Source: JALZDI01 sp035557095 (GTDB lineage Bacteria; Actinomycetota; Actinomycetes; Propionibacteriales; Nocardioidaceae). From it: a stretch of 64,000 bases of DNA. Shown piece after piece: positions 34,826-43,286 of this stretch (position 1 is its first letter; the number at the start of each line of letters is the position of its first letter). The notes below the pieces were generated by a model. It searched no databases. It saw only the letters and a program-made list of their open reading frames with translations, and was not told the origin of the DNA. The DNA is taken from positions 1-64,000 of the forward strand of contig DATMEB010000135.1 in assembly GCA_035557095.1 (NCBI GenBank), written 5' to 3'. The position numbers and the translations under genes are program-made.

Positions 34826-36571
34826 TCAGGCCGGCGTGCGTTCCGGTGTCGTACCGCCGGCGAGCAGGTCCACCTCCCGTTCCCGGTGCCACAGGCGCGG
34901 GTACACCCGCCCGGTCGCCATCAGGCCGGCGTGCGTGCCGCGTTCGACCACCCTCCCGGCGTCGAGGACGACGATCTCGTCCACGTCCTCCAGCCCACGG
35001 AGGCGATGGGTGACGATCAGCGTCGTACGCCCGGCGGTGGCGTCGAGCAGGTCCGCGGTCAGTGCGTCAGCGGCCTGCGTGTCGAGGTGCTCGGTGGGCT
35101 CGTCGAGTACGAGAACGGGGAAGTCGGCCAGCAGGGCGCGTGCCAGCGCGAGTCGCTGCCGCTGGCCGCCGGACAGGCGGTTGGCCCGTTCGCCCACGCG
35201 GGTGCGCAGCCCCGCGGGCAGAGCGTCGACCCAGTCGCCGAGGCGCGCCGCGTCCAGCGCCGCGCGCATCTGCTCGCGGTCGGCGTCGGGCCGCGCGACG
35301 GCGAGGTTGTCCGCGACGGTGCTGTCGAACAGGTGCGAGTCCTGCGCGCACAGGCCGACCACCCGCCGGACGTCGGCGGCCCGCATGTGCTGCAGCGGCA
35401 CGCCGCTCAGCGTCGCCTCTCCGGAGGCCGGCTCGAGGAAGCGCACCAGTGCGGCGGCCAGCGTCGACTTGCCCGAGCCGCTCGGACCGACCACCGCGAC
35501 CCGGCGACCGGGCTCGAGGTCGAGGTCGACGCCGTCGAGTGCGAGCGGGCCGTCGGGGCCGTACCGGACCGACAGACCCCGCAGCCGCACGCCGTACGGG
35601 CCCAGCGGCAGCGCGACCGGGTGCCGGGGCTCGCCCACCGGCAGCGGCGCGTCGTCCACTGCCCGGATCCGCGCGAGCTGCGGCCGGACCCGCTCGGCGG
35701 TGGCAGCCGCCTCGGGAAGCGTGCTCAGGAGCTCGGCGGCAGCCATCGGCACCAGGACCACGACGGCCAGCAGGACGCCGGGCAGATCCCCGTCGGCGAC
35801 CGCGGCGACCGCGACGACGGCGACTGCCCACAGCGCGATGCCGCCGAGCGCGGTGGTGAGCGCGGAGGCCAGGCCGGAGGTACGCGCGGCCGCCCGGCTG
35901 ATCCGGGTCAGCTCGGCATCGGCCGCGTCTACCCGCTGCAGCTGGGCGTCCACGGCGCCGAAGGCGACCAGGTCCTGGGCGCCGTGCAGCAGGTCCACCA
36001 CCGCCGTGGACAGCTCGGCCCGTACCGCGGCGTACCGCGCCTCCCGGCGCCGCACCAGCCGCCGGGCGACAGCGGGTACGAGCGTGCCGCTGAACACCAG
36101 TGACAGGAACACCAGGACGCCGGCTGCCGGAAGCAGCCAGGCCAGGAAGGCGACGGTGACACCGCCGGCGACGACCGCCACGGCGAACGGCTGTACGACG
36201 CGCAGCAGCCGGTCCTGGACGCTGTCCACGTCGTCGACGAGCCGGGTGAGCAGGTCGCCGCTGCGGAACGCGGGCAGCCCCATCGGGGCCAGCTGCTCCA
36301 GTCGGCCGAAGCTGCTGGTCCGCTGCTCGGCGAGTGCGCGCAGCGCCGTGTCGTGGCCGACGAGGCGGTCGGCGTACCGGAGCACCCCGCGGGCGATGCC
36401 GAAGAAGCGGACGCCGGCGACGGCAAGCCCCAGGGCTGCGACGTTGGGCTGCTCCGACGCGCGGACGACCAGCCAGCTCGCCGTCGCGAGCAGGCCGATG
36501 CCGGCCAGGGTCGCGCCGGCACCCAGCGCGGTCGCCGCGGCCAGCCGCGGACCGTGCCGGCCCGCGCTCAT
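34826..36571 (-). CDS. cydC: ABC exporter subunit CydC
   Basis: 581 residues: six membrane helices (about 1-290) and an ATPase domain with Walker A VGPSGSGKST (about 370), LSGGQRQRLALARAL (signature) and LVLDEPTEHLD (Walker B). CydDC exports cysteine and glutathione and is needed to assemble cytochrome bd. Helix segment RFFGIARGVLRYADRLVGHDTALRAL is typical of CydC. Its start overlaps the cydD stop by four bases (ATGA). Confidence 0.93.
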   Translation of the reverse strand: MSAGRHGPRLAAATALGAGATLAGIGLLATASWLVVRASEQPNVAALGLAVAGVRFFGIARGVLRYADRLVGHDTALRALAEQRTSSFGRLEQLAPMGLPAFRSGDLLTRLVDDVDSVQDRLLRVVQPFAVAVVAGGVTVAFLAWLLPAAGVLVFLSLVFSGTLVPAVARRLVRRREARYAAVRAELSTAVVDLLHGAQDLVAFGAVDAQLQRVDAADAELTRISRAAARTSGLASALTTALGGIALWAVAVVAVAAVADGDLPGVLLAVVVLVPMAAAELLSTLPEAAATAERVRPQLARIRAVDDAPLPVGEPRHPVALPLGPYGVRLRGLSVRYGPDGPLALDGVDLDLEPGRRVAVVGPSGSGKSTLAAALVRFLEPASGEATLSGVPLQHMRAADVRRVVGLCAQDSHLFDSTVADNLAVARPDADREQMRAALDAARLGDWVDALPAGLRTRVGERANRLSGGQRQRLALARALLADFPVLVLDEPTEHLDTQAADALTADLLDATAGRTTLIVTHRLRGLEDVDEIVVLDAGRVVERGTHAGLMATGRVYPRLWHREREVDLLAGGTTPERTPA

Positions 36572-38241
36572 GGCTGCACCTCTGCGGCCCGTGCGACCGT
36601 GCGGTCCAGCCGCACCACCTGGTCGGCGAGGGAGACCAGCGAGGGGCGGTGCGCCGCGATCACCACGGTGCGTCCGGCGACCCTGCGCCTCACCGCGGCG
36701 AGCACGGCCTCCTCGGTGTCGCCGTCGAGGTTCGCGGTCGGCTCGTCGAGCAGCAGGACGGGAGCGTCCAGCACGAACGCGCGGGCGAGTGCCAGGCGCT
36801 GTCGTTCACCCGCGGACAGGCCGAAGCCACGCTCACCCACCGGTGTCTCGAGCCCGCGCGGCAGCCGGTCGACCAGGGCGCCGAGGCCGGCGTCGTGCAC
36901 CGCCTGCTCGACCTGGTCAACGGTCGCGTCGGGCCGTCCGAGCGCGACGTTGTCGAGCAGGCTGGTGGCGAACAGGTGGGGACGCTGCGGCACCCATGCG
37001 ACCCGCCTGCGCCACGTCGCCGGGTCGAGCGTCGCGAGATCGACGTCGTCGACGGTGACCCGGCCAGCGTCGACCGGAAGCAGACCCATCAGCACCTGCA
37101 GCACCGCGGACTTGCCGCAGCCGCTGGGACCGGTGAGCGCGACGACGCTTCCTGCCGGCACCCGCAGGCTGATGCGGTCGAGTGCAGGCCCGCTCCTGCC
37201 CGGGAAGCGCACGGTGACGCCGTCGAGCCCGAGCTCGGGCGCATCCGCTTCGGGCATAGCGGCGACGCCGTCGCTGGCCGCGGGTGGCAGCGCCGTGTCC
37301 AGGACCTCGAACACCTTGGTTGCGGCGGCGACGCCGTCGGCGCTGCTGTGGAACTGTGCACCGAGCCTTCGCAGCGGCAGGTACGCCTCGGGCGCGAGCA
37401 CGAGCACGAACAGCCCGGTCGACAGTGCCAGGTCGCCGGCCACGAGGCGCAGGCCGACCGCCACCGCCACCACGGCGACCGAGAGCGACGCCAGCAGCTC
37501 GAGCACGAGCGAGGAGAGGAACGCCACGCGCAACGTGCCCATGGTCTCCCGGCGCAGCGTGTCGGTGACCTGCCCGACCTCGCGGACCCGCGCCGCACTC
37601 CGGCCGAAGACCTTGAGTGTGCCCAGCCCCTCGACGCTGTCCAGGAAGTGCGCGCCCAGTCGCTGCAGCGCGGAGAGGCGCCGTGCGGTGAGCTTCTTCG
37701 TGCCGATGCCCACCAGGGCCATGAACAGCGGGACCAGGGGGAGTGTGACTCCCATGATGACGGCCGAGAGCGGGTCCTGGACCGCGACCACGGCCACGAC
37801 CGCGGTCGGCACGACGAAGGCCAGGACGAGGCTCGGCAGGTAGCGGGCGAAGTACGCGTCCAGGGCGTCGAGGCCGCGCGTGGCCAGCGTCTCCAGCTGC
37901 GCGGTGCGCCGGCCGGCGAGCCAGTGCGGTCCGAGTCGCATCGCGTGGCCGAGGAAGGCGCGCCGCAGGTCGGACTTCGTGCGGGCCGACGACCGGTGGG
38001 CAGCGACCTCGACGGCCCAGGCCAGCCCGGCCCGCACCAGTACGACGCCCAGCAGCCCTGCCAGCGGGACGACCAGCTCGAGCGGTCCGAGCCGCTCGGT
38101 GAAGGAGGTGCTGACCAGCCCGGCCAGCAACCACGCCTGCAGTAGCACGGCGACGGCGGTGAGCGCGCCGAGGACGACCGACAGCGCGACGAACACCCGC
38201 GCCGGTCGTGCCTGCGTGCCGAGGCGTCGCTCAACCGACAT
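36568..38241 (-). CDS. cydD: ABC exporter subunit CydD
   Basis: About 557 residues, half of the heterodimeric CydDC exporter: six helices, with FARYLPSLVLAFVVPTAVV and GLGTLKVFGRSA typical of CydD, then the ATPase (TGPSGCGKSAVL Walker A, LSAGERQRLALARAF, LLLDEPTANLDGD). The signature reads LSAGE instead of LSGGQ. The ATG at 38241 has GGTGGGG upstream; 38259 is an alternative. The start lies inside the DUF2254 reading frame, so translation is coupled to that gene. Confidence 0.93.
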   Translation of the reverse strand: MSVERRLGTQARPARVFVALSVVLGALTAVAVLLQAWLLAGLVSTSFTERLGPLELVVPLAGLLGVVLVRAGLAWAVEVAAHRSSARTKSDLRRAFLGHAMRLGPHWLAGRRTAQLETLATRGLDALDAYFARYLPSLVLAFVVPTAVVAVVAVQDPLSAVIMGVTLPLVPLFMALVGIGTKKLTARRLSALQRLGAHFLDSVEGLGTLKVFGRSAARVREVGQVTDTLRRETMGTLRVAFLSSLVLELLASLSVAVVAVAVGLRLVAGDLALSTGLFVLVLAPEAYLPLRRLGAQFHSSADGVAAATKVFEVLDTALPPAASDGVAAMPEADAPELGLDGVTVRFPGRSGPALDRISLRVPAGSVVALTGPSGCGKSAVLQVLMGLLPVDAGRVTVDDVDLATLDPATWRRRVAWVPQRPHLFATSLLDNVALGRPDATVDQVEQAVHDAGLGALVDRLPRGLETPVGERGFGLSAGERQRLALARAFVLDAPVLLLDEPTANLDGDTEEAVLAAVRRRVAGRTVVIAAHRPSLVSLADQVVRLDRTVARAAEVQP

Positions 38242-39541
38242 GCGAGGCCCCACCGGCATGCGATGATCCCGGCAGGACCGACGCTCCGCCCAGGCCCTGC
38301 GGGTCGCGAGCTAGGGCGAACGCCCGATCCTGCGGGTCGGCGATGCTCAGCGCCACCGACCGGTGCAGCGCCGCGAGCTGCTGCTCGACCTCCGGCTGCT
38401 GCTCCGGCGGTACGGCCGCGCGCAGATCCTCGAGCATCGCGCGCAGGCGGCGGGTGATCTGCACCGACGTGCAGCCGTAGCGGCGGATCTCGGTGGCGGC
38501 GAGGTCGAGGTAGTCGCACCAGCTGCGCCTGGGGAACGCCAGCCGAACCCTGCCCTGCGCGTCGGTGAGCACGTTCACGCCGTACTGCTGCGCGCGGCCC
38601 AGTGCCAGCAGCAGTCCGCCGATGTGGTCGACCACCTGGGTCGCCGACGTCGGGTCGTTGACCGCGGGCGACAGCGCACGGATCGCGACGTCGACCATGA
38701 CCCGCAGCGCGAAGGCCGGGTCCTGGTCGAGGGTGCGCTCGCGCCCCAGGGCGAACATGCCGCGCAGGTGACGCTCGTCTGCGCCCGTCGGGTTGCCGTA
38801 CACCTCGACCAGCACGCTGCCGTTGGTGACGAAGTCGCCGACCGCACACGGCGTGACGCACACCAGGTCGCGTGCGGCCGCAATCCGCACGATCCCCGCG
38901 AGCTTGACGGCCTGTAGCGACCCGGACCGCCGGGCCAGCACCCGGGCGGCCGGCTCGGTGCCGACGGGCGGGGCGTCGACCGGCGGCGTCTGCGCATGAG
39001 CGTGGTGCTGGGCGCGGAGCACCACCTCGATGCCCGCTCTGGCCATAATCGCGGCGACCGAGACCGGTCGCAGCGTGTGCACGAACCGGTCGAGGTAGAC
39101 CAGCAGGAGCACGAGGTCGATCGCCACCGCAGAGCCGGCCAGGGAGACGCCGAGATGGGGCACGGAGTTCGGCGACACGCTGCCCAGCAGCGTGAACGAG
39201 AACGTGAAGGTCGCGACGAAGCCACCGAGCACGACCTTCTGCAGCCGGTCGCGGTACCAGATCCGCATGAACCGGGGAGACAGCGACCCGGTGGCCATCT
39301 GCACGACCAGCACGCCGATCGTGACCACGAACCCGAGCAGCCCCACCATGGCACCGGAGACGGCGGACAGGATCGTGCTCGCGGTCGACTCCGAGTAGGA
39401 GAAGGACTCGGGCAGCCGAAGGTTGTCCTCTGCCGCGATGCTGGCCCGGGCGATCAGCACGCCGGCCACTCCGCCGAGCAGGGGCACGATCCACAGGCTC
39501 TGTCGGACGTACTGCCGGATGCCGAAGAACGTCGACCACAT
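38231..39541 (-). CDS. DUF2254 family membrane protein
   Basis: 436 residues. Four membrane helices fill the first 160 residues (QSLWIVPLLGGVAGVLIA, GAMVGLLGFVVTIGVLVVQ, KVVLGGFVATFTFSFTLL, AGSAVAIDLVLLLVYLDRF). A long soluble part follows, with GDFVTNGSVLVEVYGN and DPAFALRVMVDVAIRALSPAVNDPTSATQ, which are DUF2254 hallmarks. Function unknown. Its end overlaps cydD by 11 bases, placing an unstudied membrane protein at the head of the cytochrome bd operon. Confidence 0.88.
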   Translation of the reverse strand: MWSTFFGIRQYVRQSLWIVPLLGGVAGVLIARASIAAEDNLRLPESFSYSESTASTILSAVSGAMVGLLGFVVTIGVLVVQMATGSLSPRFMRIWYRDRLQKVVLGGFVATFTFSFTLLGSVSPNSVPHLGVSLAGSAVAIDLVLLLVYLDRFVHTLRPVSVAAIMARAGIEVVLRAQHHAHAQTPPVDAPPVGTEPAARVLARRSGSLQAVKLAGIVRIAAARDLVCVTPCAVGDFVTNGSVLVEVYGNPTGADERHLRGMFALGRERTLDQDPAFALRVMVDVAIRALSPAVNDPTSATQVVDHIGGLLLALGRAQQYGVNVLTDAQGRVRLAFPRRSWCDYLDLAATEIRRYGCTSVQITRRLRAMLEDLRAAVPPEQQPEVEQQLAALHRSVALSIADPQDRAFALARDPQGLGGASVLPGSSHAGGASHVG

Positions 39542-39817
39542 CAGCGCACGCCATTGCCGGAAGCCGGCCGCCGGCGCCCAGTACCCCGGCCGGCAACGTC
39601 TGCCCTGCTGCGCGTCGCCCGGCGGGCACCCCGCGCCAACCGGCAGTCGCTCAGCGTCGTCACTCGACGATGCTGCGCATCGCCTCGCTCCTCCGTCTTG
39701 CGGTGCACCCGTGACCGATGCGAGAGCGCGCGAGCGCAGCGAGTGGGCGCACTGCGAGGGAACCGGAGGATGCCGCCCGACGTCGCTCGCAAACGAGCAA
39801 CGTTGCCGGCCGGGGCA
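39542..39817. other. intergenic region upstream of the DUF2254-cyd operon
   Basis: 276 bases without a convincing gene. It contains a six-codon open frame on the minus strand (MRSIVE, 39680-39660) preceded by a very good ribosome site (GGAGGAG), and the promoter of the operon is presumably here. I see no copy of the TCAYCC-N5-GGRTGA dyad in it. Confidence 0.5.
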
Positions 39818-40270
39818 CTAGCGCGCATACCGCCCGGCCTGGGGGTCGGTGGTCGCGTACCTGCCCTGCAGCTCCTGCCCGTGCACGGTCACCGCGTAGA
39901 TCACCAGCACGTCGAACGCGATGACGAGCGCGGCCAGGGCCGGTGCGGCGGCGAGGAAGCCGACGCTGACGACCAGGCTGCCGAACGTGACGACCACGGC
40001 GAGCACACGGGCCCAGCGCCGGCCGACCAGCAGCGCGGCACCGACCACGACGAGGAGGACGCCCACGACGACGTGGACCCATCCCCACGTCGTGTAGCCG
40101 GCGCTCACCAGCAGCCGTTCGGGGCGGACCGCGAGGTCGCGGTCCTCCATCAGCGCGACGAGACCGGTCACGATGTGGGTGAGGCCGGCGACGACCAGCA
40201 CCGCGACGGCGCAGATGACCCAGCCGGCCCACACGGTCGGTGCCCCGGCACCTCGTGTTCGCTCCGCCAT
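39818..40270 (-). CDS. DUF7144 family membrane protein (second copy)
   Basis: About 150 residues with four membrane helices, a paralogue of the protein at 21937: both share the TTWGW turn after the second helix, a G(R/Q)xWAR(V) step before the third, SFLAA/GFLAAAP, and end with A(L/V)TVHG. Function unknown. The start is taken as the ATG at 40270; a GTG nine bases upstream is possible. Dyad site 6 is 70 bases upstream, close to the 57-base spacing at the first copy. Confidence 0.8.
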   Translation of the reverse strand: MAERTRGAGAPTVWAGWVICAVAVLVVAGLTHIVTGLVALMEDRDLAVRPERLLVSAGYTTWGWVHVVVGVLLVVVGAALLVGRRWARVLAVVVTFGSLVVSVGFLAAAPALAALVIAFDVLVIYAVTVHGQELQGRYATTDPQAGRYAR

Positions 40271-40339
40271 GGCGTCACTCACCCCCGCCGCGTCCTCGAC
40301 CGGCATCCCGATCGTCGCGCCGCGGCCGGGTGCCGCGCA

Positions 40340-40356
40340 TCATCCGCTCCGGATGA
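40340..40356. promoter_or_regulatory. dyad site 6: TCATCC-N5-GGATGA
   Basis: Perfect arms, spacer GCTCC, in the gap between the SDR gene and the second DUF7144 gene, 70 bases before the latter's start. Confidence 0.7.
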
Positions 40357-40401
40357 CCCGGTACCCCCGCGGCCGGGCCGGCTGACCCGCCCGCGGGCGG
40401 G

Positions 40402-41049
40402 TCAGACGTCGGTGAGTGCGGTCGCCACTGGCGTGCCGCCGCCGACCAGGTTGAACTGCTTGCCCGCGGTCGCCGGGTCGTCGAGTACGCCGAGCAGGGT
40501 GGCGGCCACGTCCGCGCGCGGGACCTCGCCGTACTCCACGTCGGGACCCAGGCGGACCTGGCCGGTGCCAGGCTCGTCGGTGAGCCGGCCGGGTCGCACG
40601 ACGGTCCAGTCGAGGTCCTGCTCGCGCACGTACGCGTCAGCGGCCCCCTTGGCCCGCAGGTAGACCTGGAACACCTCGTCGGAGTCGGGGTCGCCCTCGT
40701 CGGCCCGGATCGCCGACACCATCACGTACCGGCGTACGCCCGCGGCGAGTGCGCCGTCGGCCAGCAGCACCGCCGCGTCGCGGTCGACGGTGTCCTTGCG
40801 TGCGCTTCCGCTGCCGGGTCCGGCTCCGGCCGCGAACACGACCGCGTCTGCGCCGCTGAGCACCGGCACGAGGTCGTCGACGCTGCTGCGCTCGAGGTCG
40901 AGCACGACTGCCTTGGCCCCGACCTGCTCCAGGTCGGCCACGTGGTCGGGGTTGCGGACGATGCCGACGGCGTCGTCCCCGCGAGCGGCCAGCAGCCGCT
41001 CGAGCTGCATCGCGATCTGGCCGTGTCCTCCGGCGATCACCACACGCAT
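40402..41049 (-). CDS. NAD(P)-binding SDR family protein
   Basis: 215 residues, atypical short-chain reductase (NmrA/BVR-B-like). The dinucleotide fold opens RVVIAGGHGQIAMQLERLLAARG, with DAVVFAAGAGPGSG near 70 and YVMVSAIRADE near 110; LDWTVVRPGRLTDEPG and PRADVAATLLGVLDDP are typical of the family. GAGGGAG before the ATG at 41049 sets the start. Substrate unknown. Divergent from trkH. Confidence 0.88.
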   Translation of the reverse strand: MRVVIAGGHGQIAMQLERLLAARGDDAVGIVRNPDHVADLEQVGAKAVVLDLERSSVDDLVPVLSGADAVVFAAGAGPGSGSARKDTVDRDAAVLLADGALAAGVRRYVMVSAIRADEGDPDSDEVFQVYLRAKGAADAYVREQDLDWTVVRPGRLTDEPGTGQVRLGPDVEYGEVPRADVAATLLGVLDDPATAGKQFNLVGGGTPVATALTDV

Positions 41050-41159
41050 GTCGCTCCCTCTCGCTTGTCGACGCGTCTGAGCACTTGCCCCGAACCTACC
41101 CCCGGCGTCAGCGGTCGCACCGGTAGCGTCGAGCCGACCTGATCGCGAGGGAGACCGCG

Positions 41160-42485
41160 GTGAACGACCTGTTGCGTCCGGTGCGCCTCGTGCCGATGGC
41201 GTTCCTGCTCGCCGTGGCCGTGGGGACGCTGCTGCTGTTGCTGCCGGTGTCGCGCACCGACGACTCGGTGCCGGCGCTGCTGCCGGCGGCATTCACCGCG
41301 GTGGGCGCCGTCTGCGTGACCGGGCTGACCGTCGTCGACACCGCCACGTACTGGACGCCCTTCGGCCAGGGTGTGATCCTCGGGCTCGTCCAGGCCGGCG
41401 GGTTCGGGATCATGACGCTGGCCACGCTGCTGGCCTCCGTCGTCTCCGGCAAGCTGGGGCTGCGCTCGATGCTCGTGACGCAGACCGAGACGCACACGAC
41501 CAACCTCGGTGACATCCGTGGTCTGCTCCGTCGCGTCGCACTGACGATGCTGGCCTTCGAGGCCGTGCTGACCGTTGTGCTCACCGTGCGCTTCCGCGTC
41601 GCCTACGACGACGACCTCGGCACGGCGTTGTGGCACGGCGGGTTCCTCGCCGTGTCCGCGTTCAACAGCGCGGGCTACTCGTTGTTCAGCGACAACATCA
41701 TCGGCTTCGTCACCGACGCGTGGATCTGCGTCACCCTCAGCGTGGCCGTGATCGCCGGCGGGATCGGCTTCCCCGTGCTGACCGAGCTGATACGGCGTAC
41801 ACGCCCCTCGCGGTGGACGATGCACACCCGCATCACCGTCTACGGCAGCCTGATCCTGCTGGTCGCGGGCATCGGCGGCACGCTCGTGCTGGAATGGTCC
41901 AATCCCGGGACCTTCGGGCCGCTGTCGGTGCCCGACAAGCTCACCGCCGCGACGGTCACGGGGTCGATGCCCCGCACCGGCGGGTTCAACAGCATCGACT
42001 ACGCCGACGCCCAGCCCGAGACGCTGGCCGTCACCAACGTGCTGATGTTCATCGGCGGCGGCAGCGGAGGCACCGCCGGCGGCATCAAGGTCACGACGTT
42101 CTTCCTGCTGGCCTTCGTGATCCTGGCGGAGATCGCCGGCGACCGCGACGTCACGGTCGCGCACCGGCGCGTGCCGGCCGACACCCAGCGCCAGGCGCTG
42201 ACGGTGGCGCTGCTGGGCGTGGCCGTCGTGGCGGTCGGCACCCTCGCGCTGCTGCTGCTCAGCCCGCACCGGTTCGACCTGCTGCTGTTCGAGGCGACCT
42301 CGGCGTTCTCGACCGCCGGACTGACCACCGGCATCACGCCGAGCCTGTCCTTACCGGCCCACGGCGTGCTGATGCTCTTGATGTTCGTCGGCCGAGTGGG
42401 CACGATCACGGTGGCGTCCGCGCTGGCCCTGCGGAGCCGGCAGCGGCTCTACCAGCTCCCGGATGAGAGGCCCATCGTTGGCTAG
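41160..42485 (+). CDS. potassium uptake protein, TrkH/KtrB family
   Basis: 441 residues, the membrane part of a K+/Na+ transporter. Four pore repeats can be seen by their filter glycines: VCVTGLTVVDTATYWTPFG (about 51), FNSAGYSLF (about 165), SMPRTGGFNSIDY (about 278) and FSTAGLTTGITP (about 380). It is shorter than TrkH and closer to KtrB. The GTG at 41160 is the start. Its regulatory partner follows with a short overlap. Confidence 0.93.
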   Translation: MNDLLRPVRLVPMAFLLAVAVGTLLLLLPVSRTDDSVPALLPAAFTAVGAVCVTGLTVVDTATYWTPFGQGVILGLVQAGGFGIMTLATLLASVVSGKLGLRSMLVTQTETHTTNLGDIRGLLRRVALTMLAFEAVLTVVLTVRFRVAYDDDLGTALWHGGFLAVSAFNSAGYSLFSDNIIGFVTDAWICVTLSVAVIAGGIGFPVLTELIRRTRPSRWTMHTRITVYGSLILLVAGIGGTLVLEWSNPGTFGPLSVPDKLTAATVTGSMPRTGGFNSIDYADAQPETLAVTNVLMFIGGGSGGTAGGIKVTTFFLLAFVILAEIAGDRDVTVAHRRVPADTQRQALTVALLGVAVVAVGTLALLLLSPHRFDLLLFEATSAFSTAGLTTGITPSLSLPAHGVLMLLMFVGRVGTITVASALALRSRQRLYQLPDERPIVG

Positions 42486-43161
42486 GAACAAGAGGTCGGA
42501 TGTCAGCTCCGACTCCGTGGTGGTCATCGGGCTCGGGCGGTTCGGCTCGTCGGTCGCTGTCTCGCTGCTGCACCTCGGCCACGAGGTGCTCGCGATCGAC
42601 GAGGACGCCGGGCTCGCGCAGCGGTGGTCCGACGAGCTGACGCACGTCGTCGCCGCCGACTCGACCGACGAGGAGGCCCTGAACCAGCTCGGCGTCGGCA
42701 GCTTCTCCCGCGCGGTGGTCGGCATCGGCAACAACATCGAGGCGAGCGTTCTCACCGTGCTCGCGCTCGCCGAGCTCGGGGTCAAGGAGATCTGGGCCAA
42801 GGCCATCAGCCGCAAGCACGGGCAGATCCTGCACCGGGTCGGGGCCAACCACGTGGTCTACCCGGAGACCGCGATGGGGGAGCGGGTCGCGCACATGGTG
42901 ACCGGCACCATGATCGACTACATCGAGTTCGACGACGGCTTCTCCATCGCCAGGACCAAGTCGCCGGCGGAGGCGCACGGCCGGACGCTCGGCGAATCGC
43001 AGCTGCGGACCAAGTACGGCGTCACCGTGGTCGGCGTGAAGCGCCGGGGCGAGGACTTCACCTACGCACGACCGGAGACCGAGGTGCACGCCGGCGACGA
43101 GCTGATCGTCTCCGGGTCGACGCAGCAGGTGGAGAAGTTCAGCGCCCGGACCCTCGACTAG
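42478..43161 (+). CDS. TrkA/KtrA potassium uptake regulatory protein
   Basis: About 227 residues. An RCK_N domain with the nucleotide-binding VVVIGLGRFGSSVAVSLLHLGHEVLAIDED (about 13-42) is followed by an RCK_C domain (about 140-222). It gates the adjacent TrkH/KtrB pore in response to nucleotides. The TTG at 42478 overlaps the trkH stop by 8 bases and has AGAGG eight bases upstream; the ATG at 42463 is the alternative. Confidence 0.92.
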   Translation: MARNKRSDVSSDSVVVIGLGRFGSSVAVSLLHLGHEVLAIDEDAGLAQRWSDELTHVVAADSTDEEALNQLGVGSFSRAVVGIGNNIEASVLTVLALAELGVKEIWAKAISRKHGQILHRVGANHVVYPETAMGERVAHMVTGTMIDYIEFDDGFSIARTKSPAEAHGRTLGESQLRTKYGVTVVGVKRRGEDFTYARPETEVHAGDELIVSGSTQQVEKFSARTLD

Positions 43162-43214
43162 GCGGCTGGCGGCCGTCGGTGACCCGTTGCGGCGGTGCCG
43201 GGCCAGGGCTGCGC

Positions 43215-43220
43215 TATCCT
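43215..43220 (+). promoter_or_regulatory. -10 element of the leuS leader
   Basis: TATCCT, six bases before the leader-peptide ATG, so the transcript may start at or beside that ATG. I see no clear -35. Confidence 0.45.
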
Positions 43221-43226
43221 GCTGAC

Positions 43227-43262
43227 ATGCGGATCAGCCTGCTTCTTGGCCAGCCGCACTGA
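43227..43262 (+). CDS. leuS leader peptide, 11 aa
   Basis: The frame ATG to TGA encodes MRISLLLGQPH. Three Leu codons in a row (CTG CTT CTT) include two CTT codons, rare in such a GC-rich genome. It lies 110 bases before leuS, ahead of a stable hairpin and an intrinsic terminator. This is the arrangement of ribosome-mediated attenuation: a ribosome slowed at the Leu codons for lack of charged tRNA would change the folding downstream. Role inferred from layout. Confidence 0.7.
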   Translation: MRISLLLGQPH

Positions 43263-43284
43263 CCGGCATCGACCTCAGTGCGGC
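43253..43284 (+). promoter_or_regulatory. attenuator hairpin before leuS
   Basis: GCCGCACTGA (43253-43262) pairs perfectly with TCAGTGCGGC (43275-43284) around a 12-base loop. The left arm contains the last codons and stop of the leader peptide, so a ribosome stalled on the Leu codons would block it. Confidence 0.75.
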
Positions 43285-43286
43285 AA

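Noticed and set aside
37089..39629. 846-codon minus-strand frame overlapping cydD and DUF2254
   Set aside because: Shifted frame of two clear genes; composition dominated by Arg, Ser and Pro without domain structure.
39542..39828. 95-codon minus-strand frame upstream of DUF2254
   Set aside because: Arg/Ser-rich, no start signal and no known motif; treated as intergenic.
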